Source: Breznakibacter xylanolyticus
GTDB lineage: Bacteria > Bacteroidota > Bacteroidia > Bacteroidales > Marinilabiliaceae
Assembly: GCF_003254275.1 (NCBI RefSeq)
Contig: NZ_QKZK01000009.1
Location: 58,424 to 122,423, forward strand
Direction of reading: 5' to 3'
Length of the DNA: 64,000 nucleotides
Positions 26,508 to 36,657 of the stretch are shown here, in pieces (the stretch's first letter is position 1; every line of letters starts with the position of its first letter). The translations under genes were made by a program, and so were the position numbers. Below the pieces are notes generated by a model. That model saw only the letters and a list, made by a program, of their open reading frames with translations. It was not told the DNA's origin and made no database searches.

Positions 26508-28418
26508 TTACTGAATGGCAGTGGGGCCACTCACCCACTCAAACTGACCTTTGCCAATTACTTTATATACCATTGTATGGGTGGGCGCCGTTACAGAATT
26601 GCCGGTATAGATGGCCACTTTGAGGGTGTAGGTTACCTCAACCCCTTCTATCGGCTCGGCATCGGGGTTCATCTTGGTCAATGCATGCGCCATAACTGTT
26701 CGCAGGCGCTCGGTCATCATGGTGGTGACTTCGGCATCGCTCTTTCCTTCATAGCCGGCTGCATATTGAGTTCGTGCAGCCGAGGGGCGCATGTCGATGT
26801 TGTTGTAGTAGGCCGATGTGCCGGCGTAAAGTTCGTTATTGCCATAACTGCTCACATATCCTTGTCCTTTAGCGCTGATGCCCAGCTGTGCCTGGTCGAT
26901 GTTTTCCCACACCCAGTCAGTCGCAGCCTGGTAATAAGCTGTTGAAATGGGATCGTTTTTCACCGGCACAAGGCTGAGTACCACGCTGGGATTGTACACC
27001 CATACGCCATTGGCACGAACAAACTGATCGGTGACGGTAATTGTTTCATTATTCTTGCTCCATTTACCCGAGGTAAAGGTATAGGCATCGGCCAGATAGG
27101 TGACTGTCTTGGTGCTTGATGAATAGTATTTGTATCCAATCATCATCTTGTTGCCTTCCTGTGCATAGGGATATTTTGAGGAAAGGAACTGTGGTAAATA
27201 GTTGGCCGGAGCCATAGAACTGCTAAAGTTTTTGTTGGTGATGCCCATAGCCAGATAGTCATCCACACTCAAGGCATAGGCGTTGGTCATGGGCGCCCAT
27301 TTGGAGCCCGAATACTGGTAGTAGGCGCCCTGCTCCGACACACCGGTCGCCGTGACGCCAAGTGAGAGCACCTTCACGTGATCAATTTCCCAAGTGGCTG
27401 CGTTGGCCAAATTCGACTGGTAGTGAAAGCCAATATAAATTTTTTGTCCCTGCCAGGCCGATAAGTCCAGATTTTCAGTTTCCACAAATACATAGTCCCT
27501 GCCGGTGGGCTTGGTGGTGGGGGTGAGGGTTGTCCAAGTGGCTGAAGCGGGGTTGTTGCCGTCAAAGTCGGTGCTGATATTGATGGTAATTTGATCCCAC
27601 TGACCGTTCACGTACTTGGCTGTTTGGCGCACTTTTAAGGCCGGGCTTGTCATGGCCGACAGGTCGATGGCGGGTGAAATGAGCCAGTCGTTGTTCACCT
27701 GCTGGTAACCCGACATCTTCATGAAATTGTCGGGGTTGTAATAGCTGGCGCCCCATGCTTTGTCTCCTTCTAGTGAGAACGTATTGAAGGTGATGTTTTC
27801 TTCATTGTCAAAGGTTTCTTCCCACATCGTGGCATAGCCCGATTCGGGGGCATTGATTGTGTTATTGTAGTACACCAGGCAGATGTCGTTTTTAGCGGCA
27901 TTGGGGTACACATTTTTTAGGATGACAGGCAGGTGTGTGCCCGGTGCTTCTGCCGGGAAGAACGATTTGGCCAGTCCCACGGTGGCATTGACGTTTTTAT
28001 AGTCATCAGCGGTGAGAGTGCGCACTGTTTTTTCATAGTTGGCCACATCGGCTGCACGGCCTTGATTATAGTTATAGGTCACCTTCACGGTCGATCCGTC
28101 ATCGGCCGTGCGATAGGTGTTCTTCAGAATGACAGGCAGGTAAGTTGAAGCCGGCAGGGTTGCTGAAAATAACTTGGTGGTTTTTAGATTGCTCAATTCA
28201 GTGGTTACACCAGCTGCTTCGGCCAGCGCTTTGTTGGTCGAAGCAGCTGCAACAACGGCATAGTCGGCGTCAGCCAGGGTGTAATCAATGGTTTTGATAT
28301 CTGAGGGTTGCGCCAGATTATTAAAGCCCTCGAAGTTTTCTTCGTTATAGTCGCATGAGGTGGCCAATACAGCCAGTGCCATCATCGACGGAAGGATATA
28401 TTTCTTAATCATACTCAT
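26508..28418 (-). CDS. Surface lipoprotein with choice-of-anchor J domain
   Basis: The 636-residue product has a lipoprotein signal (ALAVLATSCDYNE; Cys at about 22) followed by acidic residues, consistent with export to the cell surface in Bacteroidetes. Repeated segments of about 90 residues contain the phrase LPVILKN or LPQFL (for example STYLPVILKNTYRT and GTHLPVILKNVYPN). In the middle (about 200-350) is a choice-of-anchor-J-type jelly-roll domain (WEETFDNEENITFNTFSLEG, NNDWLISPAIDLS, WQGQKIYIGFHYQS). It lies 77 bases downstream of a TonB receptor gene and probably works with it in ligand capture. The ligand is unknown. Confidence 0.78.
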   Translation of the reverse strand: MSMIKKYILPSMMALAVLATSCDYNEENFEGFNNLAQPSDIKTIDYTLADADYAVVAAASTNKALAEAAGVTTELSNLKTTKLFSATLPASTYLPVILKNTYRTADDGSTVKVTYNYNQGRAADVANYEKTVRTLTADDYKNVNATVGLAKSFFPAEAPGTHLPVILKNVYPNAAKNDICLVYYNNTINAPESGYATMWEETFDNEENITFNTFSLEGDKAWGASYYNPDNFMKMSGYQQVNNDWLISPAIDLSAMTSPALKVRQTAKYVNGQWDQITINISTDFDGNNPASATWTTLTPTTKPTGRDYVFVETENLDLSAWQGQKIYIGFHYQSNLANAATWEIDHVKVLSLGVTATGVSEQGAYYQYSGSKWAPMTNAYALSVDDYLAMGITNKNFSSSMAPANYLPQFLSSKYPYAQEGNKMMIGYKYYSSSTKTVTYLADAYTFTSGKWSKNNETITVTDQFVRANGVWVYNPSVVLSLVPVKNDPISTAYYQAATDWVWENIDQAQLGISAKGQGYVSSYGNNELYAGTSAYYNNIDMRPSAARTQYAAGYEGKSDAEVTTMMTERLRTVMAHALTKMNPDAEPIEGVEVTYTLKVAIYTGNSVTAPTHTMVYKVIGKGQFEWVSGPTAIQ

Positions 28419-28495
28419 CTGTATTAATTATTGATTCATTGGTGAACCCCCGGGGTTGTTACGCCCCAAGGGTTGATATAAAGAGGGGTTAAAAA

Positions 28496-31198
28496 TCAGA
28501 ACGATACTTTTAAGCGAACCGAGTAGGTGCGTCCAAAGCCATAAAACACGCGATAGGCCGAATCCCAGTTGTGCGTGCCGCCATCGTAAGCTTCGGCAAT
28601 GTATTCCTGATTGAGCAAATTTTCCACGTTGCCTGAGAAAGTGGCGCGGGTACTACCCAGATCAAACGAGTAACTGGCATTCATATCCACGGTGCTGAAA
28701 GAAGGGATTTTCCATGGTGTGACATAGGTTTTTTCGGCGTTGCCAACCAGGTCGCTGCTGCTCACACTCCAGTCGGCATAGTTGCGGGCGGCAAAGTTAT
28801 AGTCGATGCCCATGCGTAGATCCTTGGTGAATTTGATTTTGGCACCGGCGGCAGCGGTGGTTTGCGCCGAACCGCCCACTTCCACGCCCTTCATGTTAAG
28901 CTTGATGGAGGCATGGTCGGCGGCCTGTATGCCCGAGGCTATGGTTCCCTTGGTGTCGGCCAGCGGTTGCCCGCCATTGTTATAAAAGTACCCGGTGGCA
29001 TTGTTGTTCCAGGTCCAGTCGCCATATGAGAACATGGCGGTTAGCTCAAGCCATTTGAGTGGTTGTGAAGCCAATTCCACCTCAATGCCCTGATGCAGGG
29101 CGTTTACCCCGGTCATGTTCACTGAAGCACGATCAATTACGATGCCGTTTTCGCTGATGTCGAATGACTTGGTCATGCTTTTGTCGCGCCATTCGGTGCG
29201 GTAAGCGTTCAGCTTTATATCCATCCATGAGGTACGGAAGCCATATCCGGCTTCTACCGAAAAGATTTTTTCATTGACGGCATCCGGGTTGGTAGCATTG
29301 CTCACCGTTGACGATAAAAAGGCACCACCCGAGAAAAAAGGCGCACGGCTGATATAACCCACGTTGGCAAACACGTTGTGATGGTCGGTCAGGTTGTAAT
29401 TGGCACCCCCTTTGGCGGTGTAGCCAATGAAGCTCAAGGTCTCTGACTTTGCGTTGTCCTTGTCGTAATAAAAGCGGTCGTAACGCCAGTAGCTGGTGTT
29501 TGAGAGTGATCCGGCAGCAAAGGCACTTATCTTGCCCCGATTGTATTCCACTTGCCCAAACCCGCCTTCCTGCATTACATAGCCGTCATAGTCGCGGTAC
29601 ACCACATCGCCCACTTGCAGTTTTTTATAATTAAATTCATCGGTGCCGGCCTGTGCATGATTGGCCGATGAAACGCTGGCACGATAACGGTCAATATAGT
29701 AGTCGGCTCCATACAAGTCAATGAGCTCATTGGTGTGTTGTCCTTTATTGTAGCGCATGTCGATTCCTGCAGTGATGTCGAAATAATCGGCCACGGTTGT
29801 GTTATAGGTCGAGAGCAAACCATACCAGTTGTGTGCGTTAATCGATTTGGACATGGCCATCAGGGAACCGGTTTGGCTGGCGGCGTTCAGGTGATAAATC
29901 TGGTCGTAGGCAAAGGTGCCATCGGAATTGCGGAAGGTGGTGTTTAAGACGCCATTGGAGCTGCCGTACCAGTATCCCGAGTAGGTGCTGGTGGCTCCTT
30001 GTCCGCTGTAGCCGCTACCGCGTCCAATAGAGGTGTAAAGAGCCGTGCTCAGACTGCTTTTGTCGTTGATTTGCCACTGGTGATTAATGGAGATTTGGGG
30101 CTTATGGTACTGGTTGTACGACGAGGTTTTGCGCTCGCCATGGAGTCCGAAGCCATAGGTGGGGTTGTATTTATAAGGATTGTCGCCCTTCATGTAGTTC
30201 TTCACCTGTTGCCACCCTTCGATGGTGAGCCCGTCGTAGCTGCTGCGTTGGTAATGTTCCTGAGGCGAGCCAAAGGCGGTGAGTGAGATTTGGTGACGAT
30301 CGTTGATGATCTTGGCGATACTCGCGAAGTAGTTGTAGCTCAGGAATTCGGTGCCTTGCACGTAGCCTTCGCCCCATGTTTTAGCGCCCAGCAGGGTTAA
30401 TGCCCAACCATTCTCGTTGAGTCCGGTGGAGACATTGAAAAGCATCTTGTTGTAACCATCGCTACCCACGCCATAGGAAATGGCACCGCCTTTTTTGGCT
30501 TCGGTGGTAGTGGTCACGATGTTGATGGAGCCACCCACTGACGGGGCTGAGACTTTAGATGCGCCAACACCACGCTGGGTTTGGGTGGTGCGAATCACGT
30601 CCGACAGGCCGGCCCAGTTGCTCCAGTACAATCCGCCCCACTCCATGTCATTCATCGGGACACCATTGATGAGCACGGCCACGTTGGCCGACTGGAACCC
30701 GCGCATATTGATTTTGGAATCGCCATACCCCCCGGGGCCTTTCGTCGCCCACACGCCGGGAGTGGACTTAAAGATCTCGGGGAATTCCTGGGTACCCAGC
30801 TTCTCTTCAATCAACTTGGGTGTAAGGGTGCTCATGGCAATGGGGGTTTTGCGGGTGACTCCCACCGAGGCTGTTACCGATACTTCGCCCAGTCCGATGG
30901 CGTCGGGCGCGATGCGGATGGTGCCCAGATTGTCGGCATCGTTCTCGCTGACTTTGTGGGTCTTGTCTTTGTAGCCAATGTATTTGAGCAGTAGGGTCGT
31001 GGTTTTGGCATCGGTGTCGAGGTTGAACGAACCGTCAAACCCGGTAATGACGCCATTGGTGGTTCCGTCAATCATCACGGCTGCACCAATGAGGGGCTCA
31101 TTGGTGTCGGCATCCACAATCTTGCCCTTGAGGTTGCGTTGTGCCAGCCCTGGTAAGGATATGGCCAGCAGGGTTAGCAATACAAATTGTTTCATCAT
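28496..31198 (-). CDS. TonB-dependent receptor
   Basis: A 900-residue outer-membrane receptor. A signal peptide (ending GLAQ) is followed by a carboxypeptidase-like regulatory domain (NLKGKIVDADTNEPLIGAAV, about 20-105). The plug domain (about 115-240) includes PEIFKSTPGVWATKGPGGYGD, INMRGFQSANVAVLINGVP and ASKVSAPSVGGSINIVT. A 22-strand-type barrel follows, ending NVENLLNQEYIAEAY and a terminal aromatic (VRLKVSF). It is not followed by a SusD gene but by a choice-of-anchor-J lipoprotein. The neighbouring nuclease, nucleotidase and phytase genes suggest uptake of nucleotides, organic phosphate or a linked metal; this is inference. Confidence 0.92.
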   Translation of the reverse strand: MMKQFVLLTLLAISLPGLAQRNLKGKIVDADTNEPLIGAAVMIDGTTNGVITGFDGSFNLDTDAKTTTLLLKYIGYKDKTHKVSENDADNLGTIRIAPDAIGLGEVSVTASVGVTRKTPIAMSTLTPKLIEEKLGTQEFPEIFKSTPGVWATKGPGGYGDSKINMRGFQSANVAVLINGVPMNDMEWGGLYWSNWAGLSDVIRTTQTQRGVGASKVSAPSVGGSINIVTTTTEAKKGGAISYGVGSDGYNKMLFNVSTGLNENGWALTLLGAKTWGEGYVQGTEFLSYNYFASIAKIINDRHQISLTAFGSPQEHYQRSSYDGLTIEGWQQVKNYMKGDNPYKYNPTYGFGLHGERKTSSYNQYHKPQISINHQWQINDKSSLSTALYTSIGRGSGYSGQGATSTYSGYWYGSSNGVLNTTFRNSDGTFAYDQIYHLNAASQTGSLMAMSKSINAHNWYGLLSTYNTTVADYFDITAGIDMRYNKGQHTNELIDLYGADYYIDRYRASVSSANHAQAGTDEFNYKKLQVGDVVYRDYDGYVMQEGGFGQVEYNRGKISAFAAGSLSNTSYWRYDRFYYDKDNAKSETLSFIGYTAKGGANYNLTDHHNVFANVGYISRAPFFSGGAFLSSTVSNATNPDAVNEKIFSVEAGYGFRTSWMDIKLNAYRTEWRDKSMTKSFDISENGIVIDRASVNMTGVNALHQGIEVELASQPLKWLELTAMFSYGDWTWNNNATGYFYNNGGQPLADTKGTIASGIQAADHASIKLNMKGVEVGGSAQTTAAAGAKIKFTKDLRMGIDYNFAARNYADWSVSSSDLVGNAEKTYVTPWKIPSFSTVDMNASYSFDLGSTRATFSGNVENLLNQEYIAEAYDGGTHNWDSAYRVFYGFGRTYSVRLKVSF

Positions 31199-31260
31199 TG
31201 ATTATTGGTTTTTATTTGTTGTTGTTATTTTATTTTTGGATGTGTTGGGTTTGTGGGTTT

Positions 31261-31290
31261 CGTAGAGGCAGGGCATGCCCTGCCTCTACG
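31261..31290. repeat. Perfect 30-bp palindrome
   Basis: CGTAGAGGCAGGGCA is followed directly by its exact reverse complement. It lies between the TonB receptor gene and the nucleotidase gene, both on the minus strand. This AGGCAGGGCATGCCCTGCCT type is a common intergenic repeat. A shorter related palindrome, CCAGGGC-N6-GCCCTGG, is near 34460. There is no T tract. Confidence 0.8.
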
Positions 31291-31307
31291 GTGCCCGCAC
31301 CACGGGG

Positions 31308-33029
31308 TCATTTCAATTTTAACCGTGTGGCATCCTTTTTCCGTGCCGCATCTACCCACGTGGCCGGTTCGATGTGCCAATTGTGGTTGGTCATCGTCCC
31401 CAGGGTGTCTTGTTGTTCTATGTAATGCATGAGCAAATCGCGGTAGTCCTCTTTTGATGTGCTCACCACCCGTTTGGCCAGTTCATCACTGCTGAGCCCA
31501 ACGCCCTGTGTGAGATGCCCGCCCCCGCCATTGGCCCGGTATGAACTCATGGCCACCTTGTAGGTTGTAAGGGGGTCAAAAGGGCGTCCGTCGGTCATCT
31601 GCGTGATGGTGACCCGATCGCCGGCCGGTCGGGTCACATCCACCGTGTAACAGATTCCCTCGGCCGAAGACAGGTTGTAGGCATTGGCCGACAATCGGTT
31701 TTCGGCCGTGATGTTGAGCAGAGCATCGCCTGGACTCTTCATCTGGTTGAACCAGTTGGTGGCGGCATATTCCAGAAAACGATCCACTTCGTTACCCGTG
31801 AGCGACAAGGTGTAGAGCGTGTTGCTGTATTTATAAATCTTGAACAGGTCGTTGAGGCAGATGACACCGGTATCGGCTTTCACGTTCAAGGCCATGGGTT
31901 CGGCCATGGAGATGTCGGCGCCCGAATGGTGCAGTTGTACCCGATGGATGAGGTCGAGAAAGTCGCAATCGCCAAACAGGGCATCATTGATGTTGAGTGG
32001 AGTGGCCAAATGTCCGATACGTCGGCTTAGGTAGGTCTTTACTTCATGGATGTGAGGGGCGAAGGCCTGATTGAATGTCGGGTCGTCGGGCAGGTTTTTC
32101 AGGCTCACCAGTTTACTTGTGGCTTGATTGCCGGTGGTGGATATCGTCAGGTTGACCACACCCAAATAACGGGAGTGGCTTCCCGGGTTGACAATGGTCA
32201 CCTGCTGTTTAAAGTCGTTGGTAATGGAATAATTGACCGGCTTGTGGTCGTGTCCGCATATCACCACATCAAACCCTTCGACCTTGCGGGCAATGAGCAG
32301 AGAGGCATTATGGTTGAAACGGTCCGTTTCTTTTTGTCCGCCATAGGTGGCATCTATACCTGAGTGAAAGAGTCCCACAATGGCATCGGGGCGATGTTTG
32401 TCCTTTACTTCTTGCACGAGTCGGGTCGCCGTTTCAATCATGTCTTCGAAACGCAGTCCCGACCATAGTGAGTAAGGGAGCCACTCCGGCACACCGGGGG
32501 TGGTGATGCCGATGATGGCAATGCGCTTGCCCTGGCGTTCAATGAGGGTGTAAGGTTGGAAGAAAGGGGAGTTGGTAACTGTGTCTATCACATTGCCGGC
32601 CAGCCATGGGAATTGAAATTCGGTGCGCAGGCGGTCGTAAACCGCATGGCCGCATTCAATATCGTGATTGCCCACTGTGGCGGCGTCGTATTGAAGTTGG
32701 TTCATCACCTGGGCGCAGATGTGCAGGGTGTCGGTTTTTACCTGGTTGTAGTAGTCCATCACGGGCTGACCCTGCAAAATATCGCCATTGTCGAGCAGGA
32801 TAAAGGCGGTGTCGGCATTGGCGCGCATGTGGCGGGCATAGGTGCTCACCCGGCTCAATGACCCTTCGTCGGGGCGGTTGTTGATAAAGTCCCAGGGGAG
32901 GATGGTGCCGTGCACATCGCTGGTAACGGCAATCTGAATGGTAACGGGATGGGGGGCTACCTTAGGTTTGCGGGCTACAAGGGGAGCACAGGTAGTGAGC
33001 AGGAGATAAAACAGGATGATGTGTTTCAT
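31308..33029 (-). CDS. Secreted bifunctional 5'-nucleotidase / cyclic phosphodiesterase
   Basis: This 573-residue member of the UshA/CpdB family has a signal peptide. The N-terminal metallophosphatase domain carries TSDVHGTILPWDF, LDNGDILQGQPV, TVGNHDIECG and VICGHDHKPVN. The C-terminal nucleotide-specificity domain (about 330-540) contains NDLFKIYKYSNTLYTLSLTG and YRANGGGGHL. It would dephosphorylate nucleotides or 2',3'-cyclic nucleotides in the periplasm or at the surface. It lies next to the endonuclease I gene, so a nuclease-then-nucleotidase route for extracellular nucleic acid is plausible. Confidence 0.92.
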   Translation of the reverse strand: MKHIILFYLLLTTCAPLVARKPKVAPHPVTIQIAVTSDVHGTILPWDFINNRPDEGSLSRVSTYARHMRANADTAFILLDNGDILQGQPVMDYYNQVKTDTLHICAQVMNQLQYDAATVGNHDIECGHAVYDRLRTEFQFPWLAGNVIDTVTNSPFFQPYTLIERQGKRIAIIGITTPGVPEWLPYSLWSGLRFEDMIETATRLVQEVKDKHRPDAIVGLFHSGIDATYGGQKETDRFNHNASLLIARKVEGFDVVICGHDHKPVNYSITNDFKQQVTIVNPGSHSRYLGVVNLTISTTGNQATSKLVSLKNLPDDPTFNQAFAPHIHEVKTYLSRRIGHLATPLNINDALFGDCDFLDLIHRVQLHHSGADISMAEPMALNVKADTGVICLNDLFKIYKYSNTLYTLSLTGNEVDRFLEYAATNWFNQMKSPGDALLNITAENRLSANAYNLSSAEGICYTVDVTRPAGDRVTITQMTDGRPFDPLTTYKVAMSSYRANGGGGHLTQGVGLSSDELAKRVVSTSKEDYRDLLMHYIEQQDTLGTMTNHNWHIEPATWVDAARKKDATRLKLK

Positions 33030-33197
33030 GGGAGTTACGGATGAATGGGAGTGTGAACGAATCGTGTATAGGTAATTAGTGTCAAGTGATTAATGAATCA
33101 AAGAGACACAAAGGCATAGCGTCGATCATTCCGGTATATCAGATGTGTTAGCCTGAGTTTTGTCCTCTTTGCTGGTTATGCTTCGTGTGACGTGCTG

Positions 33198-34211
33198 TTA
33201 TTTGATGATTTTCACTGCCTTTTCGCCGTTGATGACCACCAGGGCAATGCCATTGGGGATATTTATGGCATCGATGGATAGTTCCGTTTCGCCATGGTAA
33301 GTGGCGTTCCAAAGCAGTTGGCCGGTGATGGTGCGTATCTCAACACGGAAAATTGGTGTGTTGGTCGTGATGTTGAGCATACCTGCTGTGAGTGACACGC
33401 CGTATGAAGCAGCCTGCTTGTTGGTGAGGCCTGCCGGAATGCCCCCAATGGCGGTGGCAAACTCGGGATGATCGATGAAGGGGTTTCGGTTTTTCTGGTA
33501 TTTGTACACCACCTCGTTACGGTTGCGTTCAAAATCGTCCACCGCATCCTGGGCATGGCATTTGAGCAAGGTGGACTTCACACCCATGAAGGGTTGTTTA
33601 TCCCCATCGCCAAAGATGCTTTCGGTGAGTTCCAGATCCGGTTCGCCATTTTTGCCTTCATACCGCACGGCCATGTATAGGATCATGCGTGCCACATCAC
33701 CCTTCACGGCATCGCGGGGTTCGAAAGTGTAACGTGCGGAATTTTTGTAGCACCCGGTGGCCACATTGTTGTATTTCACCACCGATCCACCCTCGTCGAA
33801 ATAGAGATTAGAGCGTGTGCTGTTGATGTTGTCGTTTTCGGGACGCAGATGATGGCAGTCGGTGCCGGCACCTTGTGATGTGCCAAAATCGCCGCGTGAT
33901 TTGGCCCACACATGTTCGCGCGTCCAGCCTTTGGCGCTGTTGTATTCCTGTGCGGCATTCACGCTCAAGGCTGAATAGAGCAATATGACGTTTTCGGCAT
34001 TGTCCGGATCACGATCACTCTCCTTCAGGATGTCCCAGGTATCGGTACTCGATGACGTATAGGGATAGGTCGTGTGTCCTTTAATAATGTTGTAAAGGGC
34101 AGCCTTGAGTTCGTCACCTGTTTTGCCATCGGCATTCAGGTAGTAGTTTTGTGGTATTTGTGCCCAGGTCAGCAAGGGAAGGCTCCAAAGAAGCAGGTAC
34201 AGATGTTTCAT
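33198..34211 (-). CDS. Secreted endonuclease I-family nuclease with T9SS-like tail
   Basis: From ATG 34211 the product has 337 residues. A signal peptide (MKHLYLLLWSLPLLTWAQ) precedes a nuclease domain of the endonuclease I/NucM type. Catalytic-region segments are WTREHVWAKS, TDCHHLRPENDNINSTRSN and a metal-site region with ARMILYMAVRYEGK. The C-terminal 75 residues (RVEIRTITGQLLWNATYHG, then IPNGIALVVINGEKAVKIIK) resemble a T9SS type A sorting domain. The protein should act outside the cell on DNA or RNA. An upstream in-frame start at 34283 adds a non-signal sequence and is rejected. Confidence 0.9.
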   Translation of the reverse strand: MKHLYLLLWSLPLLTWAQIPQNYYLNADGKTGDELKAALYNIIKGHTTYPYTSSSTDTWDILKESDRDPDNAENVILLYSALSVNAAQEYNSAKGWTREHVWAKSRGDFGTSQGAGTDCHHLRPENDNINSTRSNLYFDEGGSVVKYNNVATGCYKNSARYTFEPRDAVKGDVARMILYMAVRYEGKNGEPDLELTESIFGDGDKQPFMGVKSTLLKCHAQDAVDDFERNRNEVVYKYQKNRNPFIDHPEFATAIGGIPAGLTNKQAASYGVSLTAGMLNITTNTPIFRVEIRTITGQLLWNATYHGETELSIDAINIPNGIALVVINGEKAVKIIK

Positions 34212-34823
34212 ACGTTTGTGATTAAGCCCCCTAATTCCCCAATGGGGGACATGGGGTGGTTTTGTTTTTTTATTTGGCAGCACTATGAAGCTTTTTTAGT
34301 GCTGCATGTCTTTACAAATGTTATGGTCAGGTAAATGCGTGGCGTTTTGCATGATTTGTCTCATGTCGCAGGCCGGATTGTTTCTGGTTTGTGATTACAG
34401 GCTCATGATTACACTGCCTGGATGTGGCGATAAAGCTGGTTCGGTAGGGATGCCGAATGCCAGGGCGTACATGCCCTGGGTGATGGCGATAACAAACTTA
34501 GTGTGTCGCCGTTATGCCGGTGGTAAGCCCACATTAAGGAATTGTCAACATAGCAAAACAGACCTAAAGGGGGTTGCGGTTGTGTATGTGGTTGGATGTG
34601 AGGTGTCATGTGTTGCGTTCCCGGGCGAGATCATGCCTATGTATTTGTTAAAACATTGGTCTTGTTCGTTCGAATGGGTGGGTGCTTAACGGTCTGTTTA
34701 CATTTGCTGTCCTTGGGAGGCATGATGTCTGATCTGCAAAACCGTGTGGTGTGAAAAAAATAAATCCCATGCGGCAGGCAAGCCTGACCGACATGGGATT
34801 CGCAGCATGAAAAACTATAATTA
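34212..34823. other. 612-bp intergenic region with hairpins, no supported gene
   Basis: It holds a C-rich repeat (TCCCCAATGGGGGA, 34233-34250), a perfect nine-base-pair hairpin GCAGCACTA/TAGTGCTGC (about 34275-34303), and a CCAGGGC/GCCCTGG hairpin (about 34459-34478). Short open frames on both strands (for example 34306-34689 plus) lack family resemblance and a believable start. I see no riboswitch consensus. Confidence 0.5.
34754..34800 (-). terminator. Terminator of the OB-fold exoprotein gene
   Basis: On the minus strand AATCCCATG pairs with CATGGGATT (34763-34771 and 34792-34800), with inner GG/CAGG-type pairs. A TTTATTTTTTT run follows (complement of 34754-34762). It lies 24 bases past the restored stop codon at 34824, which supports that stop as the original gene end. 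Confidence 0.8.
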
Positions 34824-36481
34824 CTAGAGCACGAAACGCAAAGTGTTCAGATGGGTTTTAACGATGTAAATCCCATGAGGCAACTCGATGGTCACTCGCT
34901 GGCCATCGGCTGGCACTGTGCGCACCAGATGACCCTGCATGTTATAAATTGACAAGGTTCCTGTAATGCCCTCGGCCACTATGGCACCATTGACCACCTC
35001 GATGTTGGCGGTATTGTTTTGTGTGTCACACCCATTAAGGTGGTGTTGAGGTCGCCCGGTGTGCGCGGCGATAGTTGCAAAGTGGCGTTGTATTGAATGG
35101 CCAGACCCGTCACATGAGCTTTTTCCGGGATGGTGTGGCTCTCGAACCCGGCACCGGCCATGGTGCGTACCACAAACGACCGGTCGCCGTAGGTCACATC
35201 TAAATTCTGTGCCTTGGCAGTAAAGGTGGTCGTGCCGTCGGCTGTGGTGAAGTTGACGTTTTGAATGTGTACCAAACGCGACTCATAAGAGGCGAAGTTG
35301 TTGACAAACTCGTCGGCTGTGATTTCCAATGGTGATACCGCGTTCGCATTGGAATGAATGGTGAGGCCGGGTTGGTTTATCTCCAGTTCCAGCAATCCGC
35401 CATACAGTTTCAGTGTTCCTGTCATGCCCGATACCAGATCGCCCAAGGCGGCGCCGGCGGGTGCAATGTCGCTGTTTTTGTCGTAGATGAGGATGCCTGC
35501 ATGGTTGTCCTGCACGTACATGTTTTTTCCCGATGCGTAGGTCACAAGTGCCTGCCCCTCGAGGAGGTAGCGGGTGTATTGGTCTTCGGTGCCGGTCCAT
35601 TCGTTGCGCAAGGCTGATACGCTGGCCATGTTTTTCACCTCATAGGCGTTGCCGGTGAGCGTTACGGTCACGTCTTGTGTCAGGCCGCCGCCCGACAGAG
35701 TCAGTGTGGCCGTGTGGGCGCCCTTGGCTGCAGGGGCGAAAGTGACAGGTAGGTCAAAGCCTTCGTTCGATTGTGCCGTACTTTGGGCGATGGTGGTGTT
35801 GGGGATGCTAAAGGTCGATGAGGTCAGGTTGGCAGTCAGATCGCCGGTGAGGTTGGCGGCTTTGAGGTTGAGGTTGGTAGTTTTGCTTTCTCCTGCCAAA
35901 AGTGTTCCGAATGACAATAGATTAGATACTGACAGATTAGGATTGGTAGTTGTTGCTAATGTGGAAATCTTGATGTTGTCAATAAATGCCCTTTTAGCTG
36001 TTGTTTCGATCATGATTTGACAAGCACTTGTTCCTCCCGTATTGAAGATGACTTCTTTGGATTCAAATGATACTGAAGACATCGTTGATGAATAAGTCAA
36101 ACTTTCTGCAGTGGTAGTGCCGACGATACTAACTTTAATATCTCCTTCTACTTTTGTCCATCCTTTTACATCAAATTCAACCTTGAAGGCTCCATTGTTT
36201 GTGCTTAAGTCAAGTTCTTTAGTTGTGATTGAACCTGTTTTTGAGCTAGCGCCTAATTTGATGGCTTTGTCAGCTTCGTATGCATTCGTCACAGATGTAA
36301 AGTTGTCATTACCTGTCCATGCGGTATTGGAGCCACTTGTGCTTGTGCTGTTTCCTTGGGTTACTTCATTAAAATTCTCCTCAAACACCGTGGTTTGTGC
36401 CTGAGTGGCGGCGGTGGATGCCATCAGGGCTAAGGCCAGCAGCCATCCCTTGGTTGTCGTAGTAAAGTTTCTCATTTTCAT
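34824..36481 (-). pseudogene. Secreted OB-fold/DUF5689-like exoprotein, frameshifted before its T9SS-like tail
   Basis: From ATG 36481 the main frame encodes a signal peptide (ALALMASTAATQA), a cleaved-adhesin-like jelly roll (about 30-175), an Ig-like stretch (SFGTLLAGESKTTNLNL) and an OB-fold-like domain (LEGQALVTYASGKNMYVQDN, ILIYDKNSDIA). The frame then stops at 34979. Skipping one base near 35034-35038 restores a frame reading DTQNNTANIEVVNGAIVAEG and LSIYNMQGHLVRTVPADGQ to a stop at 34824, right before a terminator. That tail is a T9SS-type sorting domain. A one-base loss, real or a sequencing error, therefore disconnects secretion signal from body. OB-fold partners of this kind often accompany nucleases. 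Confidence 0.8.
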
Positions 36482-36613
36482 TTCAGTTTTAATGGTGATT
36501 GTGTGGTGTTGATTGATACAAATGAACTGAAATGTCAATTGTTCGACATGAAGTGTGCGTGAAGGTTAGGTTTCGCTTTTATCACGGGAGTGTTAAGCCA
36601 GTCTTTTGGGGAA

Positions 36614-36640
36614 CCCCCAAGGCATTGTCTGCCTTGGGGG
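36614..36640. terminator. Hairpin after the acid phosphatase gene
   Basis: CCCCCAAGGCA and TGCCTTGGGGG form a perfect 11-base-pair stem with a five-base loop, 18 bases downstream of the minus-strand phosphatase stop. The minus-strand side has no strong T tract, so it may stabilise the 3' end rather than terminate. Confidence 0.55.
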
Positions 36641-36657
36641 GATGACATTGCGGGGCG

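Noticed and set aside
34306-34689. 127-codon frame in the intergenic region upstream of the endonuclease gene
   Set aside because: No signal peptide, no domain, and unusual composition; the region contains hairpins and repeats.
34212-34823. Cobalamin riboswitch upstream of the surface locus
   Set aside because: I looked on both strands for the conserved core and found no convincing match.
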